Notes under the pieces: model-generated
What the model was told of the DNA's origin: nothing
Database searches by the model: none
What the model saw: only the letters and a program-made list of their open reading frames with translations
Source: Planctomycetota bacterium
GTDB lineage: Bacteria > Planctomycetota > UBA1135
Direction of reading: 5' to 3'
DNA length: 64,000 nucleotides
NCBI GenBank assembly: GCA_008501825.1
Contig: QQUA01000013.1
Coordinates: 62,001-126,000 of the forward strand
Position numbers and translations under genes: made by a program
Shown here: positions 54,352 to 62,754 of the stretch, piece after piece
Layout of the letters: every line of letters begins with the position of its first letter
How positions within the stretch are numbered: the first letter of the stretch is position 1

Positions 54352-55965
54352 ATGGTCTTGACACCCCTGTTCCTCGCCTTGTTCGCCTTCCAGGATCCGG
54401 TCTCGACGGCCCAAGATCCTGCGAACCCCACCGAGTCGCCGGTGCTGACCGACCAGGCGGAGCAGCAAGCTGCCCCGGCCCCGGCCGCGGATTCCGGTCC
54501 TCGAACCTTGTCCTTGCGGGTGGAAGACGTGGTCCGGTTGGTGCTGGAGCACTCGCCGGCGGTGCGGCAAGCTCACCTGAGGACCTTGGCCAGCGAAGGT
54601 TCGATCACCGAAGCGTCCGGCATCTTCGATCCGGTTTTGTTCGGAGAGCTGACCTACAGCTATTCGGAACGGGAAAACGCTGGGGGTTTCTTCAGCGGCG
54701 GCGTTTCCAATACCCACATCCGATCCTGGCAAGGACAGCAGGGCATTCGCCAGACCTTGCTGACCGGCGGTACTTTGTCGGTAAGCCTGAACGAGACCTA
54801 CACCGAGGACAATCAGCCGACCCGCTTCTTCGGTTTCAACCCTCAATCCGACGTGGCCTTCAGTGCCAGCTTCAGCCAACCCCTGTTGCGCGGCGGTTGG
54901 TACACCTCGACCACCTCGGGAATCCGGCAAGCCGAACTGAATTATGAAAGCCAAATTGCCACCTTGCGCCAAACCGCTCAAGAAGATCTGCAACGGGCGG
55001 TGGATGCTTATTGGGATTTGGCCTTCGCTTTGGAAGATTTGGAAGTGAAGGAGTTTTCGCTGCGCTTGGGAGAAGAACTCAAAGACGTCACCGAGGCCAA
55101 GTTCCGAGTCGGTACCGCTGCTGAAGTGGAAGTGGTGCAAACCGAGGCCGACATCGCCGCCCGCCGCGATGCTTTGATTACCGCTCGCAACTTGGTTGAA
55201 GTCCGTCGCGACGCTTTGAGGGCGTTGATTTTCCGCTTGGAAGAGATTCAAGATTGGGAATTGTCCTTACTTCCGGTAAGCGAGCCGCCGCCTCCCGATA
55301 CGGTGGATTTGCGCTGGACCGAAGCCTTGGAGGTGGCCCGCCAATTCCGCCCCGAGTTGCGTAACGGCCGCATTTTGTTGGAACAAGCCCGGTTGGGTTG
55401 GGAAGTGGCCCGCAAGAATTTGTTGCCGAAGTTGGATTTCACCGGAACGGTGAACAGCAGCGCCACCCGAGAACAATTGCCGGAAGCTTACTCGCCAACT
55501 TTTGATTTCACCGCCGCCGGTTATTCGGTGGGATTGGTTATGGAAATCCCTTTAGGCAACCGCACTTTTACCGGAGCGGAGCGGCGCAGCCGGTTGGAGT
55601 ACTTTTTAGCCCACCGCAGTTTGCGCGATCAGGAACACGCCATTGCCGGGGAAGTGCGCGACGCCGTCCGAACCGTGAATTACCTGGCTGAGCGGGTGCG
55701 CATTACTCTTCGCGCCCGAGAAGTGGCGGAACGGCAACTGGAAGCCGAGCAGCGGCGGTTGAAGGAAGGCGCGTCCACCAACTTCCAGGTGTTGCAATTC
55801 CAAGAAGACTTGGTGGTGGCCTTGAGCAATGAAAAGAATGCTCAATTGGAATACGCCAAGGCTCTGACTCGCCTGAATACGGTCCAAGGCTTGAATTGGG
55901 ACGGTAGCTCGCCACAGCTTCCCGAACTGGAAGATTACACCCCTTCCGATTCGCCGCTGGAATAA
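54352..55965 (+). CDS. TolC-like outer-membrane efflux channel
   Basis: 537 residues with signal peptide (LTPLFLALFAF) and a low-complexity alanine/proline linker. Two outer-membrane-factor repeats follow, each a beta hairpin plus long coiled helices, for example LRVEDVVRLVLEHSPAVRQ and TEALEVARQFRPELRNGRIL. It forms the trimeric tunnel for RND or type I export. The only RND pair in the window is 35 kb away. Its last 31 bases overlap the convergent dus gene. A -10-like sequence could lie in the 85 bases upstream, but none is convincing. Confidence 0.88.
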   Translation: MVLTPLFLALFAFQDPVSTAQDPANPTESPVLTDQAEQQAAPAPAADSGPRTLSLRVEDVVRLVLEHSPAVRQAHLRTLASEGSITEASGIFDPVLFGELTYSYSERENAGGFFSGGVSNTHIRSWQGQQGIRQTLLTGGTLSVSLNETYTEDNQPTRFFGFNPQSDVAFSASFSQPLLRGGWYTSTTSGIRQAELNYESQIATLRQTAQEDLQRAVDAYWDLAFALEDLEVKEFSLRLGEELKDVTEAKFRVGTAAEVEVVQTEADIAARRDALITARNLVEVRRDALRALIFRLEEIQDWELSLLPVSEPPPPDTVDLRWTEALEVARQFRPELRNGRILLEQARLGWEVARKNLLPKLDFTGTVNSSATREQLPEAYSPTFDFTAAGYSVGLVMEIPLGNRTFTGAERRSRLEYFLAHRSLRDQEHAIAGEVRDAVRTVNYLAERVRITLRAREVAERQLEAEQRRLKEGASTNFQVLQFQEDLVVALSNEKNAQLEYAKALTRLNTVQGLNWDGSSPQLPELEDYTPSDSPLE

Positions 55966-56939
55966 GCCGCGGCCAAGCCTTCCAAATCGGCAAAGCACTG
56001 CAAGCGGTTGCAACGGGCCCGCAATTTGGCGGCGCCGGGCAATCCCTTCAAGAAGTCGGCCGTCAACCGGCGCATGATCCGCATGCCGCGGAATTCGCCG
56101 TACAACTCGGTGACGCCGCAGCCTAATTCCAACAACAAACTCGCGCGGGTAGCAGGGCCGGGATCATTCGGAACCGCTTCACCGTTTAGCCATGCCCGGA
56201 TTTGCTGAAACAACCAAGGTCTGCCCAAAGCGCCGCGGCCGATAGCGATCCCGGAAACGCCGGTTTCCAGCATGCGTTTGGCGGATTCGATGCATTCCAC
56301 ATCCCCGTTGCCGATCACCGGAATGTGGACCGCCTTGGCCACTTCGGCAATCAAATTCAAATCGGCGACCCCGCTATAGCGTTGTTCCCGAGTGCGACCG
56401 TGGACCGTGACCGCTTGCGCCCCGGCTTCCTCCATGCGCTTGGCGAATTCAGGAGCATTTTTGTTTTCGTCATCCCAGCCAGCCCGGATCTTCACCGTCA
56501 CCGGGGTCGATGTGGCGGCCACCATGGCGGCGACGCAACGGGCGGCTAACTCCGGTTCTTTCAACAAGGCGCTGCCACCACCGCCGCCGGTGATTTTGGG
56601 AACCGGACATCCGACGTTGAGGTCGACGATGTGAAAACCCAGGGTTTCCACCTTAGCCGCAGCCTGAGCCAGCGCCTCAGGGTCGGCTCCGAAAACCTGA
56701 GCCGCCACCGGATACTCCTCTGCGCCTCGCTCCAACAGAGCCAAGGACTTTTGATCGTCGAAGCCAAGGGCGACCGAGGAAACCATCTCGGTGGTGGTCA
56801 AATCGGCGCCGAATTTCCGGCACAGGCGCCGGTAGGCTAGGTTCGTGTTTCCCGCCATCGGAGCCAAAGCCAAACCTCCGGCCACCAGGTGGGGACCCAC
56901 CGAGAAACCCAGCTCCAAGTCGGGACTAGCTTCAGTCAT
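55935..56939 (-). CDS. dus: tRNA-dihydrouridine synthase
   Basis: Reduces uridine to dihydrouridine in the tRNA D-loop using FMN and NADPH. 334 residues, DusB-like: LAPMAGNTNLAYRRLC (FMN site), LNVGCPVPKITGGGGGSALL with the catalytic cysteine, VTVKIRAGWDD, VTVHGRTREQRYSG, VIGNGDV and AIGRGALGRPWLF. The ATG at 56939 shares two bases with the start codon of the divergent HEAT gene, so one start may be misplaced or both transcripts nearly leaderless. The 3' end overlaps the TolC-like gene by 31 bases. Confidence 0.93.
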   Translation of the reverse strand: MTEASPDLELGFSVGPHLVAGGLALAPMAGNTNLAYRRLCRKFGADLTTTEMVSSVALGFDDQKSLALLERGAEEYPVAAQVFGADPEALAQAAAKVETLGFHIVDLNVGCPVPKITGGGGGSALLKEPELAARCVAAMVAATSTPVTVKIRAGWDDENKNAPEFAKRMEEAGAQAVTVHGRTREQRYSGVADLNLIAEVAKAVHIPVIGNGDVECIESAKRMLETGVSGIAIGRGALGRPWLFQQIRAWLNGEAVPNDPGPATRASLLLELGCGVTELYGEFRGMRIMRRLTADFLKGLPGAAKLRARCNRLQCFADLEGLAAAYSSGESEGV

Positions 56940-58647
56940 GCACGACGAATTTTACCTTCGAGGACGGCGGCGGTCGGCGCCGCCGCACCGATGGATTTGG
57001 GCCGTCTTGGTCCTGGGGTGGCTGCCGTGGGCCTGCGGCGGAGACCATGGTGGAGAACAAGGCGGAGAGATTCGCCCCGGGGCCATGAATCCCGCTGAGG
57101 GGCAAGACGAAGTCTTTCCTGCCGTTTCCGCCGAGCGCTTGTACGAACCGCCGGCCGACGGTGACCTTTTGCCGCGCTTTATCGATCATTTGGGGACATC
57201 CAGCCGCCAGGGACTGCGCTACGCCCGAGAACGATTGCGAGAACGAGGCGCCGAGGCGGTGCCGGCATTGCGGGCGGCAGCCGAGGCTCATTTGCAGGAT
57301 GGAGCGAAATTCGGCTTGCAGCAGAACCTATTGCAGGCTCTCATCGCCAGTGGAGATCCCTCGATCGCCGATTTGTTCGTCCGATATTTGGAAACTTCCA
57401 AAGTCGTGGTGGTGCGAACCACGGCGGTGAAAGGCTTGGAAATCTTGGGCGGTCCGGAACATGCTCCGGCTTTGATTCAAGTGGTCAAACTGGAAACCGA
57501 ATTGGCTCCCATGAGCCGGGCGCTTTCCGCCTTGGGCAAAATCGGCGGCGAGGAAGCGGCGGGGTTTTTGGAAGACATGGTGTTGCAATGGATCGGCGCC
57601 AACCCATTGCCGGATTCCACTCTGCCGATCGCTCGCATTGGTCCCCACGCATGGAATGCTTTGTTGCTTTTGGATGACGAAGGAGCGAAGGAACGATTGG
57701 CTCGAATCGGTCCGCAACTGGGCCCCTTTCTTTCCTTGCAAGCTTTAGCCACCCGAGTGGACCTGGGCGAACGAGGCCTCACCGAGTTGGTGCGGGATTA
57801 TTTGGAGCCGGCCCGTTTTCCTTCAGCCAGGACTCGGTCCCTGGCCGTTCGGGTTTTGGCCTTGGAGCATGACTGGCCCGCCATCTTGGCAAGAGTGGAA
57901 GATCCGGAAGCCGGAGTGCGCAAAACCGTGGCGGAAGTCCTCCGCCACCAACAGGCCGTTTCCCAGGACGTCGGCTTGGAAACACTTTGGCAATTGGCGG
58001 AGGATTCCGATCCGGACGTCAGAGCGGTGGCCATGCAAGCCTTGCTGGAAAGAGGCCAAAGGCAGGTCCTGGAACCTTATCTTTCAAGCTTGCGCAACTT
58101 TCCCGTCGACACCGGCTCGGTTGAGGCTTTGTTGTTGCTGAAGGATCCCATTTTTAAAGATCCTCGGACCGTTCCGATCTTGATCAGCCGCTGGCCTTTC
58201 GCTTTGCCGGCCAATCGATTTGACATCATTCGTGCCATGGGCAAGTTGGGGGATCCGGCGGCGGTTCCGCATTTAGATACCGTTTTGCGCGATCAGGAAG
58301 AGGAAATAGAACTGCGGGCCATGGCCGCCACCCAGTTGGCGAATATGGGAGAAAGTGCGATTCCGGTGCTCAAAGCTTATTGGCAGCAAAGTACCGAACC
58401 GAGCTTGAGATTTCGAACTTTGGAATCTTTGGCCCGGTATGCCGGCGATCATGAACAGGTGGCCCAAATTTTGATCGATTTGATTTCCGATGACCAGGCG
58501 GCCGATTTGGATCGGCAATTGGCCATGGACGTCCTGCCGCTGGTGTTAGGGGAAGCCGCCTTTCCGCACTTGGTCAAAGCTTGGCAAAGCGAAGCTCGTA
58601 GTGAGATTCGCACTTATCTCAACAACTTGCTGCTGGATCTCTACTGA
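56938..58647 (+). CDS. HEAT-repeat lipoprotein
   Basis: 569 residues. A basic n-region and hydrophobic segment end in LGWLPWACG, a lipobox-like site with C33. The body is a long series of HEAT-like helix pairs, clear in GDPSIADLFVRYLETSKVVV, PEAGVRKTVAEVLRHQQ, DPDVRAVAMQALLERG and LRAMAATQLANMGESAIP (near 460). No enzymatic motif. The start at 56938 overlaps the dus start codon; a longer frame inside dus is rejected. It may be a scaffold in the envelope. Two similar repeat lipoproteins lie elsewhere in the window. Confidence 0.75.
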   Translation: MHDEFYLRGRRRSAPPHRWIWAVLVLGWLPWACGGDHGGEQGGEIRPGAMNPAEGQDEVFPAVSAERLYEPPADGDLLPRFIDHLGTSSRQGLRYARERLRERGAEAVPALRAAAEAHLQDGAKFGLQQNLLQALIASGDPSIADLFVRYLETSKVVVVRTTAVKGLEILGGPEHAPALIQVVKLETELAPMSRALSALGKIGGEEAAGFLEDMVLQWIGANPLPDSTLPIARIGPHAWNALLLLDDEGAKERLARIGPQLGPFLSLQALATRVDLGERGLTELVRDYLEPARFPSARTRSLAVRVLALEHDWPAILARVEDPEAGVRKTVAEVLRHQQAVSQDVGLETLWQLAEDSDPDVRAVAMQALLERGQRQVLEPYLSSLRNFPVDTGSVEALLLLKDPIFKDPRTVPILISRWPFALPANRFDIIRAMGKLGDPAAVPHLDTVLRDQEEEIELRAMAATQLANMGESAIPVLKAYWQQSTEPSLRFRTLESLARYAGDHEQVAQILIDLISDDQAADLDRQLAMDVLPLVLGEAAFPHLVKAWQSEARSEIRTYLNNLLLDLY

Positions 58648-58717
58648 GGCCACTCTTTTAGGCAAGAGAAGACGCCGGATCCGCTAGGAAGTCGGAAATT
58701 TACAGCCAAGTGGGCCT

Positions 58718-61700
58718 GTGATATTTATCATAGGTCCGGCCGTGTCCCATAGTCTCCCTGCCCGTCTCCCGCAGTTGGCGGTGGCCACTCCGTGGTCCTT
58801 CCACTTCGGCGCCTCTCGGGTGGAGGATCTGGCCCAGGCGGCGGCGGAGCGGGGCATCCACGCCTTGGGCATGAGCGACCTCAACGGTCTGTGGGGGGCG
58901 ATCCCCTTTCAACGAGCTTGCGATCAGGCCGGGATCAAACCGTTGCTCGGAGTGCACCTGCAGGTGGAAGGCATCCAGGCTCGGTTGTTGGCCCTGAACG
59001 CCGAGGGCTACGCCGCCTTGTGCCGGCTCAGCACCCGGTTTCAGCTTTCCGGCGCCGAGAGTCAGGGCGGTGGTGTCGGCCGCTCCCGCTGCCTGCTCGA
59101 ATGGCTGTGCGAAGAAGGCCGCGGTTTTGCTCTTTGGAGTCGGGACGAAATTCTCCTCGCTGAGTTGAAAGCCCGCCGGGGCCCGGAAGAACTCTACGTA
59201 GAGCTGCCGCCGGCGCCCGCCGGCTTGCGTGAGATGGAAGCGGCCCGCCGGCTGCAACTGCCGCTCCTGGCCGCTCCTGAGGTCGTGTTCGCCTCGCCGG
59301 AAGACTTCGCCCGCCACCGTCTGCTGGTGGCGATCGGCGCCAATACTCTGCTCAGCCGTTTGCACGAGCACCCATTAAGTCGCGAGCGCTTGCGTTCCTC
59401 CGAGGCCTGGCTACGTGACGCCACGACGCTGCGACAAGACTATGCCCACGCTCCGGAAGCTTTGCAGCAAGCGCTTTCCCTGGCCGAGCGAGTTGAGTTT
59501 CGCATCCCGATCGGAGTCCTGCAGCAACCGCGCTTTCCGGTGGAAAACGGACACAGCGCCCAAACTCAGTTGCTACATCTTTGCCAACGCGGTCTTCGCC
59601 GCCGGCACTTACCGGCCGACGGCCGCTACGGCCGACAGTTGCGCAGAGAACTGAAGCTGATCGCCGAACAAGGTTTGGCCGACTATTTTTTAATCGTCGC
59701 CGATTTGGTTCGTTTCGCTCAAGAACAGGGCATTCAAAACTGCGGTCGCGGCTCCGCCGCCAACAGCCTGATTTCCTATCTACTTGGCTTTACCCACATC
59801 GATCCTTTGCGTCACGAATTGTATTTCGAGCGTTTCATGAATCGCGGGCGCAGCGATTTTCCCGACGTTGACCTCGACTTTGCCTGGGATGAGCGCAATC
59901 GGGTTTTGGATTACGTTTATCAACGTTACGGCCGCGATCGGGTCGCCATGATCAGTACTCATAACACCTTCGCAGCCCGCGGCGCGGTACGAGAATTAGC
60001 CAAGGCTTTGGGAGTTCCGGCAAGGGAAATCGGGCCGATAACCCGGGCCTTTCCCTGGTACAGCGGCAAGTTGGATCCGGAAAGCTTGCGCCGCAACCCA
60101 AGAACCGCTCATTTGCCGCAGGAAGCCGAACCCTGGCGAACCATCTTCGAGCAGGCGCAAAAGCTGGATGGTTTTCCGCGCCATTTGGGTATCCACGCCG
60201 GCGGCCTGGTGCTGGCGCCGACTTCCCTGACCGATCACCTCCCTCTGCAGTATGCCGCAAAGGAAACCGAAGGTGGGCGCATGGTGATCACCCAGTGGGA
60301 TATGTATCCGGTGGAGGATGCCGGTCTGTTAAAGATCGACTTGCTCGGCAACCGCGGCCTGGCGGTGATTCGCGATTCGATTGCCGCAGTGCGGCGCAAC
60401 ACCGGTTTGCAGCTTGATTTTCAAAAATTGGACCCGCAGCAGGATTCCGATACCAATGCAATTCTGCAACGAGGTGACACCATGGGCTGCTTCTACATCG
60501 AATCGCCGTCGATGCGCAGCCTTTTATACAAGCTGCGCTGCCGCACTTTTGAAGTTCTTGTGGCGGCTTCTTCGATCATCCGCCCGGGCATTTCTTCCTC
60601 CGGCATGATGCAGGCTTACGTCGAGCGCTATCACCATGCCCGCGAGCACGGTCAGCACCAAAGCGATTGGTATTTGCTGCCGGTTTTGCAGGAGCATCTG
60701 GCTGAAACTTTTGGCGTGATGGCCTACCAGGAAGACGTTTTGAAAGTTGCGGAGCACGTTGCCGGCATGAGCCCTGAGGACGCCGACGGCTTGCGCCGTT
60801 CCATGACCAAGAAAAGAGCTCACCATCGCATCGAATCTTTTCGTCGGAAGTTTTTCGAGGGAACGAAAGCCCGCGGGATTGCGCCCGAGGTCGCGAAAGA
60901 ACTATGGCGACAAATCGAGTCTTTTTCCGGTTATTCCTTTTGCAAGGCCCATTCCGCCAGCTTCGCGGAAGTTTCCTATCGCTCGGCCTATCTACGGGCC
61001 CACCACCCGGCGGAGTTCATGGCTTCCGTCTTGGCCAACCACGGTGGTTTCTACTCGACTTTTGCCTACATTGCCGAGGCCTGGCGCATGGGGTTGCAAG
61101 TTTTACTTCCCTGCATCAATCAGAGCCACGAGCAGTTTTACGGCGCCGGCGACTGCATCCGGGTCGGCCTGGCTCAAATTCACGGGCTTTCGGCCAAAGC
61201 GCGCCGGCGCTTGCTGCAACTCCGGGCAAAGGACGGCCCTTTCCTCGATTGGGACGACTTCCTGCGGCGATTCCAACCCGCCTCCAAGGACCTGGATGCA
61301 CTGATTCGAGCCGGCGCTTGCGATACTCTTGCTGACGATATGACCCGGCCGGAACGGCTGCGAGCAGCGGCCCTTTATCAACGGCACCGCCAAAATCCTC
61401 TGGTGGGGGAAGGCAGCTTGTTCGCCTCTCAATTTCCGGCGCTTTGCCCGAAGCGCCCGCCATCGGCGCCGGAATTTTCCCGCCGCCAGTTGTTGGAAAT
61501 GGAGGCGAAAGCCCTGCAGTTTCTGGTCAGCGCTCACCCCTTGGAACTGTTTCAAGATTCGATTCGGCAGATCGACGTGGTTCCCGCCCGGGATCTGCGA
61601 CTGCACATCGATCAGACCGTGCGCCTGGTTGGCTGGCAGGTGACCAACAAGCCAATTCAAACTCGTAAAGGACAACCGATGATGTTCCTTTCCTTTGAAG

Positions 61701-61900
61701 ATACGACGGCCCTTTATGAGACCGTGATGTTTCCCGAGGCTTACCGGCGGTTGGCGCCGTGGGTTTTAACTCGGGGCCCTTATCTATTGGAAGGTGTTCC
61801 GCGAGATGAATATGGCGCGATCACCGTAGACGTGCGTCACTTGAAATTGCTCGACGGCCAGATTTTGGACTTCTCGAGCCGGCGAACGCGAAGAGCTTGA
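58718..61900 (+). CDS. dnaE2: DnaE2-type (error-prone) DNA polymerase III alpha-like subunit
   Basis: 1060 residues, the length of DnaE2/ImuC rather than the ~1160 of replicative DnaE. The polymerase active-site aspartates are visible as PDVDLDF (D383, D385, D387) and KIDLLG (D541). GRGSAANSLISYLLG, TKKRAHHRIESFRRKFF and the SFCKAHSASFA motif follow, then helix-hairpin-helix and an OB fold. The N-terminal PHP domain (WSFHFGASRVEDLAQAA, GMSDLNGLWGAIPF) has lost the His pairs of active PHP domains. DnaE2 does lesion bypass with ImuA/ImuB, which are not adjacent. The start is GTG 58718 or GTG 58742. Confidence 0.88.
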   Translation: MIFIIGPAVSHSLPARLPQLAVATPWSFHFGASRVEDLAQAAAERGIHALGMSDLNGLWGAIPFQRACDQAGIKPLLGVHLQVEGIQARLLALNAEGYAALCRLSTRFQLSGAESQGGGVGRSRCLLEWLCEEGRGFALWSRDEILLAELKARRGPEELYVELPPAPAGLREMEAARRLQLPLLAAPEVVFASPEDFARHRLLVAIGANTLLSRLHEHPLSRERLRSSEAWLRDATTLRQDYAHAPEALQQALSLAERVEFRIPIGVLQQPRFPVENGHSAQTQLLHLCQRGLRRRHLPADGRYGRQLRRELKLIAEQGLADYFLIVADLVRFAQEQGIQNCGRGSAANSLISYLLGFTHIDPLRHELYFERFMNRGRSDFPDVDLDFAWDERNRVLDYVYQRYGRDRVAMISTHNTFAARGAVRELAKALGVPAREIGPITRAFPWYSGKLDPESLRRNPRTAHLPQEAEPWRTIFEQAQKLDGFPRHLGIHAGGLVLAPTSLTDHLPLQYAAKETEGGRMVITQWDMYPVEDAGLLKIDLLGNRGLAVIRDSIAAVRRNTGLQLDFQKLDPQQDSDTNAILQRGDTMGCFYIESPSMRSLLYKLRCRTFEVLVAASSIIRPGISSSGMMQAYVERYHHAREHGQHQSDWYLLPVLQEHLAETFGVMAYQEDVLKVAEHVAGMSPEDADGLRRSMTKKRAHHRIESFRRKFFEGTKARGIAPEVAKELWRQIESFSGYSFCKAHSASFAEVSYRSAYLRAHHPAEFMASVLANHGGFYSTFAYIAEAWRMGLQVLLPCINQSHEQFYGAGDCIRVGLAQIHGLSAKARRRLLQLRAKDGPFLDWDDFLRRFQPASKDLDALIRAGACDTLADDMTRPERLRAAALYQRHRQNPLVGEGSLFASQFPALCPKRPPSAPEFSRRQLLEMEAKALQFLVSAHPLELFQDSIRQIDVVPARDLRLHIDQTVRLVGWQVTNKPIQTRKGQPMMFLSFEDTTALYETVMFPEAYRRLAPWVLTRGPYLLEGVPRDEYGAITVDVRHLKLLDGQILDFSSRRTRRA

Positions 61901-61922
61901 GCTTGGTCGGAGCGGGGAAAGG

Positions 61923-62687
61923 TTATTCGCCGTACTTCGCTTGAGCCGCTTGCAGGCGTTGTTGGCTTTCCGGTCGCCACCAAAGCTCCTGCCAGGCATC
62001 CAAAGCACCGGCTTGGTATTCCTTATCCGCTTGTTCGAGAACGGCGGCTTGAAGGGAAGCCTTATTGGTCTGCCAAGCTTCCGGGGGGAAAGCCGCCAGC
62101 CGTTTGGCTTGCTGACAAGCAACTTCCAAAAGGTCAGTCCTTGGCAAACAGTCGCTGAACAAACCGGCCTGGCAGGCGGCCTTGGGGGAAAACATTTCGG
62201 CGCCAAGAATCCAGCGAGAGGTCCAAGGTTCGGGAATCCGCGCTTTGCAGATTTGCAAGACCAGAGGAGGAAAGGGAATGCCGTGGGCAAGCTCCGTCAC
62301 TCCGAGACGAAATTCGTCGTCGTCAGCGACCAGGCGCAAATCGGCACACAAAGCCAAAACCAGCCCCCCGGCGACAGCATGGCCGTTGACTGCGGCGATC
62401 AATGGCCGAGGAAAGCTCCAAGCCTCACGAAACAAGGCTTCTACTGCCAGCAGATGCTCGGCAAGTCCCAATCGATTGAGGGTGGCGACTTCACCGAGGT
62501 GAAGGCCAGTGGAGAAAAAGCCTTCACTTCCAGTGATGACAACAGCCGGAGAATCTTGAAGATGGGCCAAATGGGCTCGCAATTCAGCAATCATGCCGGC
62601 GTGCAGGCAATGTCCTTTCGGGCCGGTCAAATGCAGGATGACAACTTCATCCCGTTCTTCAAGGCGTACGTTTTCGGTAGCGTTCAA
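61923..62687 (-). CDS. enoyl-CoA hydratase/isomerase (crotonase) family protein
   Basis: 254 residues with the crotonase pattern: a first oxyanion-hole segment (GSEGFFSTGLHLGEV), the second NGHAVAGGLVLALCADLRLV, and a later ELAHGIPFPP where the catalytic Glu may sit. Such enzymes hydrate, isomerise or dehydrate acyl-CoA thioesters. The substrate cannot be told. The second catalytic Glu of true enoyl-CoA hydratases is not clear. It converges with the polymerase gene, 22 bases away. Confidence 0.88.
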   Translation of the reverse strand: MNATENVRLEERDEVVILHLTGPKGHCLHAGMIAELRAHLAHLQDSPAVVITGSEGFFSTGLHLGEVATLNRLGLAEHLLAVEALFREAWSFPRPLIAAVNGHAVAGGLVLALCADLRLVADDDEFRLGVTELAHGIPFPPLVLQICKARIPEPWTSRWILGAEMFSPKAACQAGLFSDCLPRTDLLEVACQQAKRLAAFPPEAWQTNKASLQAAVLEQADKEYQAGALDAWQELWWRPESQQRLQAAQAKYGE

Positions 62688-62754
62688 GGCCTGATTCTAG
62701 CGAGGCGTCTTTGCATTCTCCAAATGGTTCCAATTTGGTCTAGTGGGAAGGATC

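Noticed and set aside
58648-58717. Search for an SOS (LexA) box before the DnaE2-type polymerase
   Set aside because: I saw no palindrome of the known LexA types in this 70-base gap; regulation remains open.
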